Below the pieces are notes generated by a model. It had not been told where the DNA came from. It made no database searches and saw nothing but the letters and a program-made list of their open reading frames with translations. Positions 5,640-13,705 of a stretch of 53,214 nucleotides of DNA are shown here, one piece after another (within the stretch, counting starts at the first letter, position 1; each line of letters opens with the position of its first letter). Both the position numbers and the translations under genes were made by a program. Origin of the DNA: a bacterium (GTDB lineage Bacteria; Bacillota; Clostridia; Christensenellales; CAG-138); contig JALFDW010000026.1 in NCBI GenBank assembly GCA_022778545.1, positions 1 through 53,214 on the forward strand, in the 5' to 3' direction.

Positions 5640-6916
5640 TGCAGGAAGCAACGCTTAGCTCCTACCTTCTGATCGTGCTGCTGATTGCCTTTTCGGCGTT
5701 CTTCTCCGGCTCGGAGATCAGCTATTCCTCGCTGAACGCGCTGCGCATGAAAAACGCGGCGGAGAGCGGCGGCCTTGCCGCAAAAGCCGCGTACTGGATC
5801 TACCAGGCATATGACTCCGCGCTCGTTACGATCCTCATCGGCAACAACCTTGTGAACATCGCTTCCTCCTCGGTGGCGACGCTGATTGCCGTGTCGCTCC
5901 TCGGGGATGAGGGCGCGTGGGCCGCTACGGCGGTAATGACGGTGCTGATCCTCACCTTCGGCGAGATCATCCCGAAAATCATTGCCGTTCAGCTGCCGGA
6001 GGGCTTCGCGAAGTTGGTCGCGCTGCCGCTCCGGGTGATGATGTTTATTACAAAGCCCATCGTGTGGGTGTTCAACAAGCTCCTCATGCTGCTGGACCGC
6101 GTTTGGGCGCGCTTTGGGGAAAGTGGCCCCACCGTTACGGAGGATGACCTTGAGACGATCCTTGAGACGGTTGAAGACGAAGGCGTCATCGATGAGGACC
6201 GGGCGGAGCTTTTGCAGAGCGCGCTCGACTTTGGCGATGTGCTGGCCTATGAGATCATCACGCCGCGCGTGGACATGCTTGCCATCGACATCGAGGATGA
6301 TTGGGAAGAAGTGCTGAAAACGGCATACGATTCCCCGTATTCCCGTATCCCGGTCTATGAGGATACCATCGACAACATCATCGGTATCCTGCACCTGAAC
6401 CACTTCTTTAAGGAACTCGTGGAGCAGCCGCAGTTTGATCTGCGTTCCATCCTGATGCCTGTGAACTTCGTGCATAAGACCATGCCGCTGGATGATGTTC
6501 TTACCGTCATGAAAAAGCGCCAGTGCCACATGGTGATCGTGACGGACGAATACGGCGGGACGATGGGCTGCCTCACGATGGAGGACGTGCTCGAACAGCT
6601 TGTGGGCGACATCTGGGATGAGTCCGATGAGATCGTGGATGAATTTGTGCAGACCGGCGAGGACACATATGAAGCCGATGGCGACATGCGCATTTACGAC
6701 TTCTTTGAGGAGTTGGACATCGACGACCGGGACTTTGACGACGACAATGCCACCCTCGGCGGCTGGGCGATCGAGATGCTTGGCGATTATCCCAAGGTGG
6801 GGGATAGCTTCGATTATAAGAACCTGACCATCACGGTGAAAAAACTCCAGAACCTCCGCGTGATCCGCCTCGCGGTGCAGGTGCATCCGCTTCCGCCGGA
6901 GGAAGAGGAAGAATGA
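5639..6916 (+). CDS. CNNM/CBS/CorC-domain membrane protein, full length
   Basis: A 425-residue paralogue of the preceding protein with the whole family architecture: DUF21 membrane domain (residues 1-165, with FFSGSEISYSSLN, LIGNNLVNIASS and FGEIIPKIIAVQ), a CBS pair (about 185-320, with YSRIPVYEDTIDNIIGIL and GGTMGCLTMEDVLEQLVGDI), then a CorC/HlyC domain (about 335-415) with the acidic LDIDDRDFDDDNATLGGW stretch. The likely role is divalent cation, probably Mg, efflux or sensing at the cytoplasmic membrane. Its ATG shares a base with the upstream stop, with GGGAGG about nine bases before, so the two are co-translated and may form a heterodimer. A long bidirectional terminator follows. Confidence 0.88.
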   Translation: MQEATLSSYLLIVLLIAFSAFFSGSEISYSSLNALRMKNAAESGGLAAKAAYWIYQAYDSALVTILIGNNLVNIASSSVATLIAVSLLGDEGAWAATAVMTVLILTFGEIIPKIIAVQLPEGFAKLVALPLRVMMFITKPIVWVFNKLLMLLDRVWARFGESGPTVTEDDLETILETVEDEGVIDEDRAELLQSALDFGDVLAYEIITPRVDMLAIDIEDDWEEVLKTAYDSPYSRIPVYEDTIDNIIGILHLNHFFKELVEQPQFDLRSILMPVNFVHKTMPLDDVLTVMKKRQCHMVIVTDEYGGTMGCLTMEDVLEQLVGDIWDESDEIVDEFVQTGEDTYEADGDMRIYDFFEELDIDDRDFDDDNATLGGWAIEMLGDYPKVGDSFDYKNLTITVKKLQNLRVIRLAVQVHPLPPEEEEE

Positions 6917-6927
6917 AGCAGTAACTT

Positions 6928-6953
6928 AAAAAAGCGGCACATGCCGCTTTTTT
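6928..6953. terminator. Bidirectional terminator between the CNNM pair and the Crp/Fnr gene
   Basis: AAAAAAGCGGCA (6928-6939) pairs with TGCCGCTTTTTT (6942-6953), and AGTAAC/GTTACT extend the stem beyond a two-base bulge. T-runs on both strands serve the convergent genes. Confidence 0.93.
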
Positions 6954-6954
6954 G

Positions 6955-7620
6955 TTACTCCTGCGCTTTGAGGGAAAACGCGTTTTTGCGGAACTCGACC
7001 AGCCCGTCCCGCCGCATTTTGCCAAGCTCGGCGGAAAGCGCGCTGCGTTCCACGCAAAGGTAATCCGCAAGCTGCTCCCGGGAAAACGGGATGCAGAAGC
7101 TGCGCTTTCCCTGCCGGATCGCTTCCGCGGAAAGGTAGGAAAGCACCCTGCCGCGGATGGTCTTTGGTGCGGTGTGTGTGATCTTTTCCGCAAGGCGGAG
7201 GTTCTTCTCCGCGATGCAGGCAAGAAGATTGCGGATGAGCACAGCATGGGCGGCGCAGGCTTTGGAGCAGGCGGAAAGGATGCGCGGAACGGAAAGCAGC
7301 AGTACGCGGCTCTCCTGCGCGGCAACGGCGTTCACGAGGGAGAGCGTGCCCGGATTTGCGGCATAGGCTTCGGAAAAAAGCTCGCCCGGGCCAATGTGCG
7401 AGAAGATGCTCGCGTTGCCCCAAAGGTCGTTCTGCAGGATGTGCACTTCCCCCGAAAGCAGCAGGCCGGCTAAGGTAACGGGCTCTCCCTGGCGGCAGAT
7501 CAGCGCGCCCTTTGGAAAGGTGCGCTCCACCGCCTGAAAGCAATGCAGCATGCTGGCTGCTTCCTCCGGGGATATGCCGCGGAACAGCGTGCTTTCTGCA
7601 ATTTTGTCATATTCCATCAT
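6955..7620 (-). CDS. Crp/Fnr family transcriptional regulator
   Basis: A 221-residue regulator. A cyclic-nucleotide-binding-type beta-barrel spans about residues 15-125 (LFRGISPEEAASML, FPKGALICRQGEPV, GELFSEAYA) and a winged helix-turn-helix follows (about 150-215; FSREQLADYLCVERSALSAE is the recognition helix region). It lacks the cAMP-contact pattern and the N-terminal cysteine set of oxygen-sensing Fnr, so the signal is unknown. GAGGA lies five bases before the first ATG at 7620; a second ATG follows at once. It diverges from a 4Fe-4S protein gene, with a palindrome between them that could be its operator. In anaerobes, regulators in this arrangement commonly control the adjacent Fe-S gene; that is inference here. 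Confidence 0.87.
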   Translation of the reverse strand: MMEYDKIAESTLFRGISPEEAASMLHCFQAVERTFPKGALICRQGEPVTLAGLLLSGEVHILQNDLWGNASIFSHIGPGELFSEAYAANPGTLSLVNAVAAQESRVLLLSVPRILSACSKACAAHAVLIRNLLACIAEKNLRLAEKITHTAPKTIRGRVLSYLSAEAIRQGKRSFCIPFSREQLADYLCVERSALSAELGKMRRDGLVEFRKNAFSLKAQE

Positions 7621-7632
7621 AAGTTCCTCGTT

Positions 7633-7648
7633 TGTTGGAATAACAACA
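7633..7648. promoter_or_regulatory. Candidate Crp/Fnr operator palindrome
   Basis: TGTTG (7633-7637) and CAACA (7644-7648) form an inverted repeat with a six-base centre, the half-site spacing range of Crp/Fnr operators. It lies between the divergent regulator and Fe-S genes. Confidence 0.45.
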
Positions 7649-7711
7649 TAATGTTTGGCGCAAGTATAGTATGATACAGCCATGAAGTCAAGAATACAGG
7701 AGGAAGAAAAC

Positions 7712-8416
7712 ATGATCCGAAGGATTATTGAGATCAATGAAGATAAGTGCAACGGCTGTGGCCTTTGCGCAAAAGCCTGCCATGAAGGGGCTATCGGCAT
7801 GGTGAACGGCAAGGCGCGCCTGATGCGGGATGACTATTGCGACGGCCTTGGCGACTGCCTGCCCGCCTGCCCCACGGGAGCGATCCGCTTTGTGGAGCGG
7901 GAGGCTGCGGCTTATGACGAGGCGGCCGTGCTTGCCAACAAGGAGAAGGCCGAAGCGAAACCGCTGCCCTGCGGCTGCCCGGGCACGCAGGCAAGGGAGA
8001 TCGCGCGCGGCGCGGCGGAGCCGGAGGCATGCAGCGCTGCGCCTGCGGCATCGGAGCTGCGGCAGTGGCCGGTGCAGATCAAGCTCGTGCCGGTCAACGC
8101 GCCGTATTTTGCGGGCGCGCATCTGCTCGTTGCGGCGGATTGCACGGCATATGCCTATGCCGCGTTCCACCGGGATTTCATCCGCGGGCGGATCACACTT
8201 GTGGGGTGCCCGAAGCTTGATGCCGTGGATTACAGCGAAAAGCTGACTGAGATCATCCGCAGCAATGACATCAAAAGCGTCAAGGTCGTTCGCATGGAAG
8301 TGCCATGCTGCGGCGGCATCGAAAACGCGGTCAGGGCTGCGCTGCAGGCGAGCGGGAAATTCATCCCCTGGCAGGTAGTGACGGTTTCGACTGATGGGCG
8401 AATCCTTGCGGAGTGA
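7712..8416 (+). CDS. 4Fe-4S ferredoxin-domain protein next to a Crp/Fnr regulator
   Basis: A 234-residue protein. Residues 13-23 carry a canonical CNGCGLCAKAC cluster motif. The second motif, CDGLGDCLPACP, has Leu where the second Cys would be, so it may hold a 3Fe-4S cluster or use another ligand. A CGCPG cysteine group follows in a linker (about residues 89-93). The C-terminal half (LVAADCTAYAYAAFHRDFI, LVGCPKLD, VPCCGGIENAV) forms a separate domain with more conserved cysteines. The whole resembles a family of anaerobe Fe-S proteins found beside Crp/Fnr regulators; the electron partner is unknown. The ATG at 7712 has AGGAGG about nine bases upstream; the ten upstream codons would bury that site. 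Confidence 0.8.
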   Translation: MIRRIIEINEDKCNGCGLCAKACHEGAIGMVNGKARLMRDDYCDGLGDCLPACPTGAIRFVEREAAAYDEAAVLANKEKAEAKPLPCGCPGTQAREIARGAAEPEACSAAPAASELRQWPVQIKLVPVNAPYFAGAHLLVAADCTAYAYAAFHRDFIRGRITLVGCPKLDAVDYSEKLTEIIRSNDIKSVKVVRMEVPCCGGIENAVRAALQASGKFIPWQVVTVSTDGRILAE

Positions 8417-8429
8417 ATTTGTTTAAACC

Positions 8430-8461
8430 AAAAGGGACGCACCTACAGGTGCGCCCTTTTT
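8430..8461. terminator. Bidirectional terminator after the Fe-S gene
   Basis: AAAAGGG-a-CGCACCT pairs with AGGTGCG-c-CCTTTTT around AC. T-runs on both strands serve the convergent flavoprotein gene as well. Confidence 0.92.
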
Positions 8462-8468
8462 CACTTCC

Positions 8469-9875
8469 TTAGTTCTTTCCCAAAATATCCCTTGCGACGA
8501 TCACGCCAGTGACGCTTGCCTGCATCAGCCCGCGCGTGATGCCCGCGCCGTCACCGATGGCATAAAGCCCGGGCACAGAGGTGCAGAAGCGGTTGTCCAC
8601 CTCAAGCTTGCAGGAATAGAATTTCACCTCCACGCCGTAGAGCAGCGTGTTGCGGGAATAGAGGCCGGGGGCGAGCTTGTCGTAAGCGCGGAGCGCTTCG
8701 ATGATGCTCGTCAGGTGCCGGTGCGGCAGTACAAAGGAGAGGTCACCCGGCACAGCGGTCGTGAGCGTGGGCCGCGTGGTGGATTTTGCAAGGCGGGAAG
8801 CATCCGTCCTGCGGCCAAGCAGCAGGTCGCCCAGGCGCTGCACCATCACGCCGCCGCCGGTGAGCATGTTGCCGAGCTGCGCGATGTAGTTGCCGTATTT
8901 GATCGGCTCGTCAAAGGGCTTCGTGAAATGCGTGCTTACAAGCACCGCAAAGTTCGTGTTCTCCGTGCGCAGGTTTGCGTCATGGTAGCTGTGGCCGTTC
9001 ACGACGGCGATGCCGCCTTCGTAATGCTCTTCGCTCACGATGCCGCCGGGGTTCATGCAGAACGTGCGCACCTTGTTTTCGAACGTGTCCGCATAGTAAA
9101 CGAGCTTCGCCTCATAAAGGTGCTGCGTCAGGTGATCCATGATGGAGTTGGGCACCTCCACGCGCACGCCGATGTCCACCTCGTTGTTGGAGAGCGAGAT
9201 GCCGAGGCGCTTGCCTTCGTTTTGCAGCCACTGGGCGCCGCCGCGGCCGGGCGCCATGATGATGTTTGCGCCGTAAACATCCCCCGCGTCCTTGCCGGAG
9301 ACATAGTGCACACCAACGGCGCGGCCGTTTTCCACGATCACGTTTTCTGCCGTGGTGGAGCCCATGAACGTGAAGTTCTCATGCTCCATGAGCCATTTAT
9401 ACATGTTCTCGAGCACGATGGCGGAATATTCCGTGCCCATGTGGCGCACGGGGCAGCGCACCAGATGGATGTTATGGCGGCTTGCCTCATAGGCGATCTC
9501 CGCGACCTTTGGGTCGCCCTTGCCGTGCACGGCATCCGGCGCGCCGAAACCGACGTAAACGGAATCCGCATAGTCGATGAGTGCCTGTGCTTCCGCTTCC
9601 GAAATGTATTTTGTGATGTTGCCGCCCACCTCGTGTGAAAGGGAGAGCTTGCCGTCCGAAAACGCGCCGGCACCTGCCCAGCCGCTCATGATGGCGCAGG
9701 GGTTGCAGCCCACGCATTTGCCCGTGATGCGCGCAGGGCATTTGCGCTCCGCAATGGCGCGGCCGCTGTCCATCAGCAGCACTTTCTTTGTTTCGTCATG
9801 CTTCATCAGTTCGAGCGCGGTGAAGATGCCCGCCGGGCCTGCGCCGATGATGATCGCGTCATATGTTTTGTTCAT
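8469..9875 (-). CDS. FAD-dependent dehydrogenase (COG2509 type)
   Basis: A 468-residue flavoprotein. The dinucleotide-binding motif IIIGAGPAGIFTALEL is at residues 8-23 and the second FAD motif GLYAIGDGAGITRG is near the C-terminus. A cysteine-rich stretch, CPARITGKCVGCNPCAIMSG (about residues 46-65), is typical of this uncharacterised dehydrogenase family and could hold a metal or cluster. MAPGRGGAQWLQ marks the middle domain. Substrate and pathway are unknown. The ATG at 9875 was chosen because AGGAGG lies eight bases upstream; ten extra codons upstream lack one. It is a single gene with its own promoter at 9919-9947. Confidence 0.85.
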   Translation of the reverse strand: MNKTYDAIIIGAGPAGIFTALELMKHDETKKVLLMDSGRAIAERKCPARITGKCVGCNPCAIMSGWAGAGAFSDGKLSLSHEVGGNITKYISEAEAQALIDYADSVYVGFGAPDAVHGKGDPKVAEIAYEASRHNIHLVRCPVRHMGTEYSAIVLENMYKWLMEHENFTFMGSTTAENVIVENGRAVGVHYVSGKDAGDVYGANIIMAPGRGGAQWLQNEGKRLGISLSNNEVDIGVRVEVPNSIMDHLTQHLYEAKLVYYADTFENKVRTFCMNPGGIVSEEHYEGGIAVVNGHSYHDANLRTENTNFAVLVSTHFTKPFDEPIKYGNYIAQLGNMLTGGGVMVQRLGDLLLGRRTDASRLAKSTTRPTLTTAVPGDLSFVLPHRHLTSIIEALRAYDKLAPGLYSRNTLLYGVEVKFYSCKLEVDNRFCTSVPGLYAIGDGAGITRGLMQASVTGVIVARDILGKN

Positions 9876-9918
9876 GTCTGCATCCTCCTGGTTTAGACTG
9901 CCCATTTGAGCCCGAACT

Positions 9919-9947
9919 ATAATATATCAGAGCGGGCAAAAAGTAAA
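9919..9947 (-). promoter_or_regulatory. Promoter of the COG2509-type flavoprotein gene
   Basis: Read on the minus strand: TTTACT (9947-9942), 17 bp, TATTAT (9924-9919), 43 bp before the ATG. Confidence 0.6.
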
Positions 9948-10015
9948 GCTTTTAACAACAGGATTAACAAAAGAATTGCTTATGGGAATATAAGGACATA
10001 TTGCCTTGGCGTACT

Positions 10016-10567
10016 TTAGGGTCGTATCCCCCACAGCACCGTGCCGGACGCTTCCCCAAGGCGCATGAAACCGTATTTTTTATAAAAGGAATTCCCTTTT
10101 TCGTTGTTTTTTCCGCAGCCGAGCATTACGCCGCGCACGCCCTTTGCGCGAAGGGCGGAAAGCAGAGTATCGATCAACTGGTGGCCGAGGCCAAGCCGCT
10201 GGTATTCCGGGAGAATGTCGATGTGCAGGTGCGCAGGGTATTCCCGCGCAAAGCGTCCTTCCACCTGGTGGAACAGCCAGAAACGCGCGGCGCTGTGGGA
10301 GCAGCGCCAGATGCGGGGTAGGTAGGGCAAAAAACGCAAGCGGTAGCGCGCATAGTCCGGCGCGGAGATCACATAGCCCACCGCCTCGTCCGCGTCGTTT
10401 GCGGCGACGAAGCAGGTGGAAGGCTCCCGCTCGGTGTAATAATCGTTGTACATCAGGAGGATCCATGTCCGCAGCGCAGCGTCCTCATAGACGCGCGGCG
10501 TTGCCGTGGCAAGGCAGATCTCCCGCATGCGCGCCCGGTCGCGCGGCTCATAAGGGCGGATCTGCAT
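10016..10567 (-). CDS. GNAT family N-acetyltransferase
   Basis: A 183-residue acetyltransferase of the Gcn5 fold. The acetyl-CoA loop is seen in HIDILPEYQRLGLGHQLID (about residues 117-135, the QRxGxG/A pattern), and NSFYKKYGFMRLGE is the usual C-terminal helix and strand. The opening MQIRPYEPRDRARMREICLA is typical of family N-termini. The acceptor, which could be an amine, amino sugar or peptide, is unknown. It starts two bases after the nucleotidyltransferase stop, with GGAG six bases upstream, so it is the last gene of a four-gene minus-strand operon. No clear terminator was seen downstream. Confidence 0.85.
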   Translation of the reverse strand: MQIRPYEPRDRARMREICLATATPRVYEDAALRTWILLMYNDYYTEREPSTCFVAANDADEAVGYVISAPDYARYRLRFLPYLPRIWRCSHSAARFWLFHQVEGRFAREYPAHLHIDILPEYQRLGLGHQLIDTLLSALRAKGVRGVMLGCGKNNEKGNSFYKKYGFMRLGEASGTVLWGIRP

Positions 10568-10569
10568 CT

Positions 10570-11484
10570 TCAGCTCCAGAGCCTTTCCCTGTAAACGCCC
10601 GCATCTTTCAGCGCGCGGATGCTTTCCACCACCATGGGCTTATCTTCATGATAGGTTACGCCGAACCAGCTTCCATGCGTCGGCAGTACGCGCACGCGCG
10701 CTTTCCCCGCAAGGATGGCCTCGCACACCGCGTCCGGCAGCAGGTCTTCGTATTTGAGCGGGTTTGCGGCAAGGCCGGCGGCGAGATTCGCTTCAAAACG
10801 CGTGCGCAGCAGCGGAAACAGGCTGCTCTGGAAGCCCCAGCAGTTCATGGAAACCGTGGTGCCGCGCGGCATGAACACGGTTTCGCCTGCGGCATTCTGA
10901 TATTCCGCGCCCCCGGGCGTTTTTGCGATGCCGAGCCGCTCGCTGATGCGCGCGAGGTATCCGTTTTCTACCACACATTCGCCGCGGTTCACGCGGCCAT
11001 GGTCGGTCAGCGTATTTTCCAGGTGATAGCCCACAACAAGGTGCTCCTCCGCGTGGGCAGGGTCGGAAAGAAAATCATACAGCAGCCGGAAAGCCTCCGG
11101 CCCGTAATAGTCATCCGCGTTGATGACGGCAAACGGCCGCCCTGCGATGGCTTTTTCGGCCGAGAGCAGTGCATGCGTGGTGCCGAGCGGCTTCACGCGC
11201 CCTTCCGGCAGCGCGATGCCCGCGGGGATGTCGTCAAGCTCCTGAAAGGCGTAGGTCACCTTCATGTGCGGCGCGACGCGCGCGCCGATCGTTGCCTTGA
11301 AATCAGCCTCGATGGCATGCTTGATGATGAACACGACCTCCTCAAAGCCGGCGCGGAGCGCATCGAAAACGGAGTAATCGATGATGAAGCAGCCTTCCGG
11401 GTCGATGGGGTCCATCTGTTTGATGCCGCCGCCATAGCGGCTTCCCATGCCTGCGGCGAGGATCGCCAATACGGGTTTTTGCAT
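10570..11484 (-). CDS. Sugar-type nucleotidyltransferase
   Basis: A 304-residue NTP-transferase. The signature LAAGMGSRYGGGIKQMDP at residues 9-26 binds the nucleotide and phosphate, and VINADDYYG (about 118-126) carries the metal-binding aspartates. The fold is that of sugar-1-phosphate nucleotidyltransferases, though this subgroup may act on other phosphorylated substrates. The C-terminus (VLPTHGSWFGVTYHEDKPMV) resembles a frequently seen subfamily without a defined substrate. GAGA about seven bases before the ATG is the ribosome binding site. It lies 33 bp after the cysteine hydrolase and two bases before the GNAT gene, in the operon headed by the membrane glycosyltransferase; a role in envelope glycan synthesis is an inference from that context. 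Confidence 0.82.
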   Translation of the reverse strand: MQKPVLAILAAGMGSRYGGGIKQMDPIDPEGCFIIDYSVFDALRAGFEEVVFIIKHAIEADFKATIGARVAPHMKVTYAFQELDDIPAGIALPEGRVKPLGTTHALLSAEKAIAGRPFAVINADDYYGPEAFRLLYDFLSDPAHAEEHLVVGYHLENTLTDHGRVNRGECVVENGYLARISERLGIAKTPGGAEYQNAAGETVFMPRGTTVSMNCWGFQSSLFPLLRTRFEANLAAGLAANPLKYEDLLPDAVCEAILAGKARVRVLPTHGSWFGVTYHEDKPMVVESIRALKDAGVYRERLWS

Positions 11485-11517
11485 GCTGTACTCTCCTTGT
11501 AAAATACTATGGGGGGA

Positions 11518-12051
11518 TTATGCCTGCTCGATCTGGCACATCTTCATCGTGGTGAGCGCGGCACAATGGCTTTCCGGGGTGACGCCCGCGCAGCAATCCG
11601 GCGCGATAAAGATCCGATTTCCCGGGAAATAAGCCCGCAAAAGGAGCGCGTTCGACACCACGCAGATGTCCGTGCAGAGGCCCATCAGCAGGAATTCCGT
11701 CTCCGGCTCCACATAGGGGCGGAGCAGTTCCGGCAGCGCGACGCAGCCGAACGTGGGCTTATCGACGATGAGGGCATCCTCCGCAAGCGGGGTGAGCTCC
11801 GGCGCGATCGCCCAGCCTTCGCTGCCCTCTTCGCAGTGCGGCACGGGCAGGAGCTTGCCTTCGAGGGTCGTAAGGTAATCGCCATGGTGTGTGTCCCGCG
11901 TAAAAACGAGCATTGCGCCCGCTGCCCGCTCCGCTTCGATGCGCGCGGTCACGGTGGGGAGGATCGCCTGCGCTTCGGGGGTGCCGAGCGCGCCGGTGAT
12001 GAAATCGTTCTGCATATCGATCACAAGGACGATGCGTTTTGCTTTCGTCAT
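11518..12051 (-). CDS. Isochorismatase-like cysteine hydrolase
   Basis: A 177-residue hydrolase with the family catalytic triad: Asp in LVIDMQNDFITG (residue about 12), Lys in LIVDKPTFGCV and Cys in LMGLCTDICVVSNAL. The cis-peptide region before the nucleophile is typical. It is close to nicotinamidase in length and layout, and nicotinamide deamidation in NAD salvage is the likeliest activity, but other amide substrates are possible. AGGAGG stands five bases before the ATG at 12051, while ten further codons upstream lack a site. It is second in the minus-strand operon, 43 bp after the membrane glycosyltransferase. Confidence 0.8.
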   Translation of the reverse strand: MTKAKRIVLVIDMQNDFITGALGTPEAQAILPTVTARIEAERAAGAMLVFTRDTHHGDYLTTLEGKLLPVPHCEEGSEGWAIAPELTPLAEDALIVDKPTFGCVALPELLRPYVEPETEFLLMGLCTDICVVSNALLLRAYFPGNRIFIAPDCCAGVTPESHCAALTTMKMCQIEQA

Positions 12052-12094
12052 GGTTTCCTCCTTAAAATCATGATATTCCATAATGGGCTGGTGC

Positions 12095-13486
12095 TCAATA
12101 CACCGGGTAGCCGTTTATATACAGCGCAAGGTAGGTGAGAAGCCCCGCGATGGAAAACAGCGTTGCGGCGGCGTCCTTTTTGCGCGTGTCGGCGATGGCG
12201 GCAAGCGCGATGGCGAGCGGGAAGCAGGCCGCAAGATAGCGCGGTGCGCTCAAAAGCCAGGTTGCGCCGATGGCGATGACGAAATATGCGAGGAAATACG
12301 CCATGGTGGAAGGCCGAAGCCGCTTTGCCGCGGCAGTCATGAGGCCAAGCGCGCCGAAAGAATAAATGAGGTTGGGCAGCCACAGGCCGAAGAACTGGGA
12401 ATAATTGCCCTCTGCCGCTGTGGAAAGGGCATATTCCGTCTGGTATGCTGCCGTTTCAAAGAACAGGCCGAAGCCCTGGTTCCAGTGCTCCCGCTGATAT
12501 TGCATGAACCTGAACGGGTCGCCCGTTACGGCGTAGTTGATGTAAATATAAGCCGCAAGGCCGAGCGGCACAAGCAGCATGCAGAGCCCCTGCCGGATGA
12601 ACGTTTTCTTTTCGGTGGCAAGCGTCTCCCTGCGCCGCGCTGAGAGAAGCTCATACAGCCATTCTATGAAGATGAACGCGAGCAGCAGCACGCCGACCGA
12701 ACGCGTGAACGATGCGAACGCGCCGAACAGGCAGCCCCACAGGTAATACTTTTTGCGCACAAGGTAGGCGCACGCAAGCGAGCAGAGCAGGAAGAGGCTT
12801 TCCGTCATCGGGGCGGCAAAAAAGAACGCGGCCGGCGTCAGGAACAGGAACTTCACAGCGCGCAGGGCGGTCTCCCGCGGATGGTCGAGGGAGACGAGCT
12901 CATAGATGAGGATCGCTGCAACGGTCGCCGTGAGCGTGGAAACAAGCAGCGCCGAAACGAGGGAGTTCCCCGTAAGAAAATTCAGCGCGCGGATGCAGAG
13001 CGGGTAGAGCGGGAAGAAAACGATGTGGAAGCGTGGGTCGCCCTCCGTCACATACCAGTTTTCCGCAATGCCGAGATAATGCGGAGCGTCCCCCTTCAGC
13101 CAGCAGGCGCCGAGCGTATCCCAGATGCCGCCTTCGTAGGGGCCGCCTGCCGCGTGGAACGCATAGGCTGCCGCGAAGAGGAACAGCCGCGTGATGAGCA
13201 TGAACAGCACGATGCGCGCCCAGGGATGGCGCTTATCGCGCCGGAGGCTGCGCCGCCCGAGCTGCGCGTCCGGCGAGGGGAGCGGCTCCGAGGTGAAAAA
13301 TGAAAGCGCATGATCCGTGCCGCGCAGCACGCAAAGTGCGAACAGCAGGCAGGAGAACCACGCGGCAAGCATCCCGGCAAGGGTGTTTGCGCGCGTGAGG
13401 GCATACCAAAGGAACGCTGCCGCAATAATTGCGGCAATGCCGACATAAAGCCATCGTTTCAGCTTGTTTTCTTTCCACCAGTTCAT
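12095..13486 (-). CDS. PIG-V-like membrane mannosyltransferase
   Basis: A 463-residue polytopic protein with roughly ten or more membrane segments. It resembles the bacterial relatives of GPI mannosyltransferase 2 (PIG-V), a GT-C type lipid-linked glycosyltransferase group. Supporting features are the large first loop with GACWLKGDAPHYLGIAENWY (an acidic catalytic D followed by HY), FPLYPLCIRALNFLTGNS and TPAAFFFAAPMTESLFLLCS. Donor and acceptor are unknown. It begins at ATG 13486 with no ribosome binding site; a consensus -10 box ends six bases before the ATG, so the mRNA is predicted to be leaderless. It heads the operon with the hydrolase, nucleotidyltransferase and GNAT genes. Confidence 0.78.
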   Translation of the reverse strand: MNWWKENKLKRWLYVGIAAIIAAAFLWYALTRANTLAGMLAAWFSCLLFALCVLRGTDHALSFFTSEPLPSPDAQLGRRSLRRDKRHPWARIVLFMLITRLFLFAAAYAFHAAGGPYEGGIWDTLGACWLKGDAPHYLGIAENWYVTEGDPRFHIVFFPLYPLCIRALNFLTGNSLVSALLVSTLTATVAAILIYELVSLDHPRETALRAVKFLFLTPAAFFFAAPMTESLFLLCSLACAYLVRKKYYLWGCLFGAFASFTRSVGVLLLAFIFIEWLYELLSARRRETLATEKKTFIRQGLCMLLVPLGLAAYIYINYAVTGDPFRFMQYQREHWNQGFGLFFETAAYQTEYALSTAAEGNYSQFFGLWLPNLIYSFGALGLMTAAAKRLRPSTMAYFLAYFVIAIGATWLLSAPRYLAACFPLAIALAAIADTRKKDAAATLFSIAGLLTYLALYINGYPVY

Positions 13487-13492
13487 GGAAAC

Positions 13493-13521
13493 ATTATAGC
13501 ATACCGCACAAAACGGAACAA
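13493..13521 (-). promoter_or_regulatory. Strong promoter abutting the mannosyltransferase start (leaderless)
   Basis: Read on the minus strand: TTGTTC (13521-13516), 17 bp, TATAAT (13498-13493), then six bases and the ATG. Initiation seven bases after the -10 box falls on the A of the ATG. Confidence 0.75.
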
Positions 13522-13585
13522 CCGTACAACGGCGGCGTCCTTCGATCATTCCCATCCGGCCGCATGCGAAGAATGCGGAAGAATG

Positions 13586-13597
13586 TATACAAGTATA
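13586..13597. promoter_or_regulatory. Palindrome upstream of the hydratase promoter
   Basis: TATAC AA GTATA (13586-13597) is a perfect 5-2-5 inverted repeat ending 15 bp before the hydratase -35 box. It may be an activator or repressor site. Confidence 0.3.
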
Positions 13598-13612
13598 TAT
13601 CCTGCTGAGCCC

Positions 13613-13641
13613 TTGCAATCCGATTTTCCTTGCGATAAGAT
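13613..13641 (+). promoter_or_regulatory. Promoter of the aconitase-family hydratase gene
   Basis: TTGCAA (13613-13618), 17 bp, TAAGAT (13636-13641). The predicted transcript starts with a stable hairpin, TGCCGC GAA GCGGCA at 13647-13661. Confidence 0.72.
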
Positions 13642-13705
13642 GAACTTGCCGCGAAGCGGCATCTGCATTTGTGTATGTAAATTAAATCAAAAGGAGCAGA
13701 AAACC

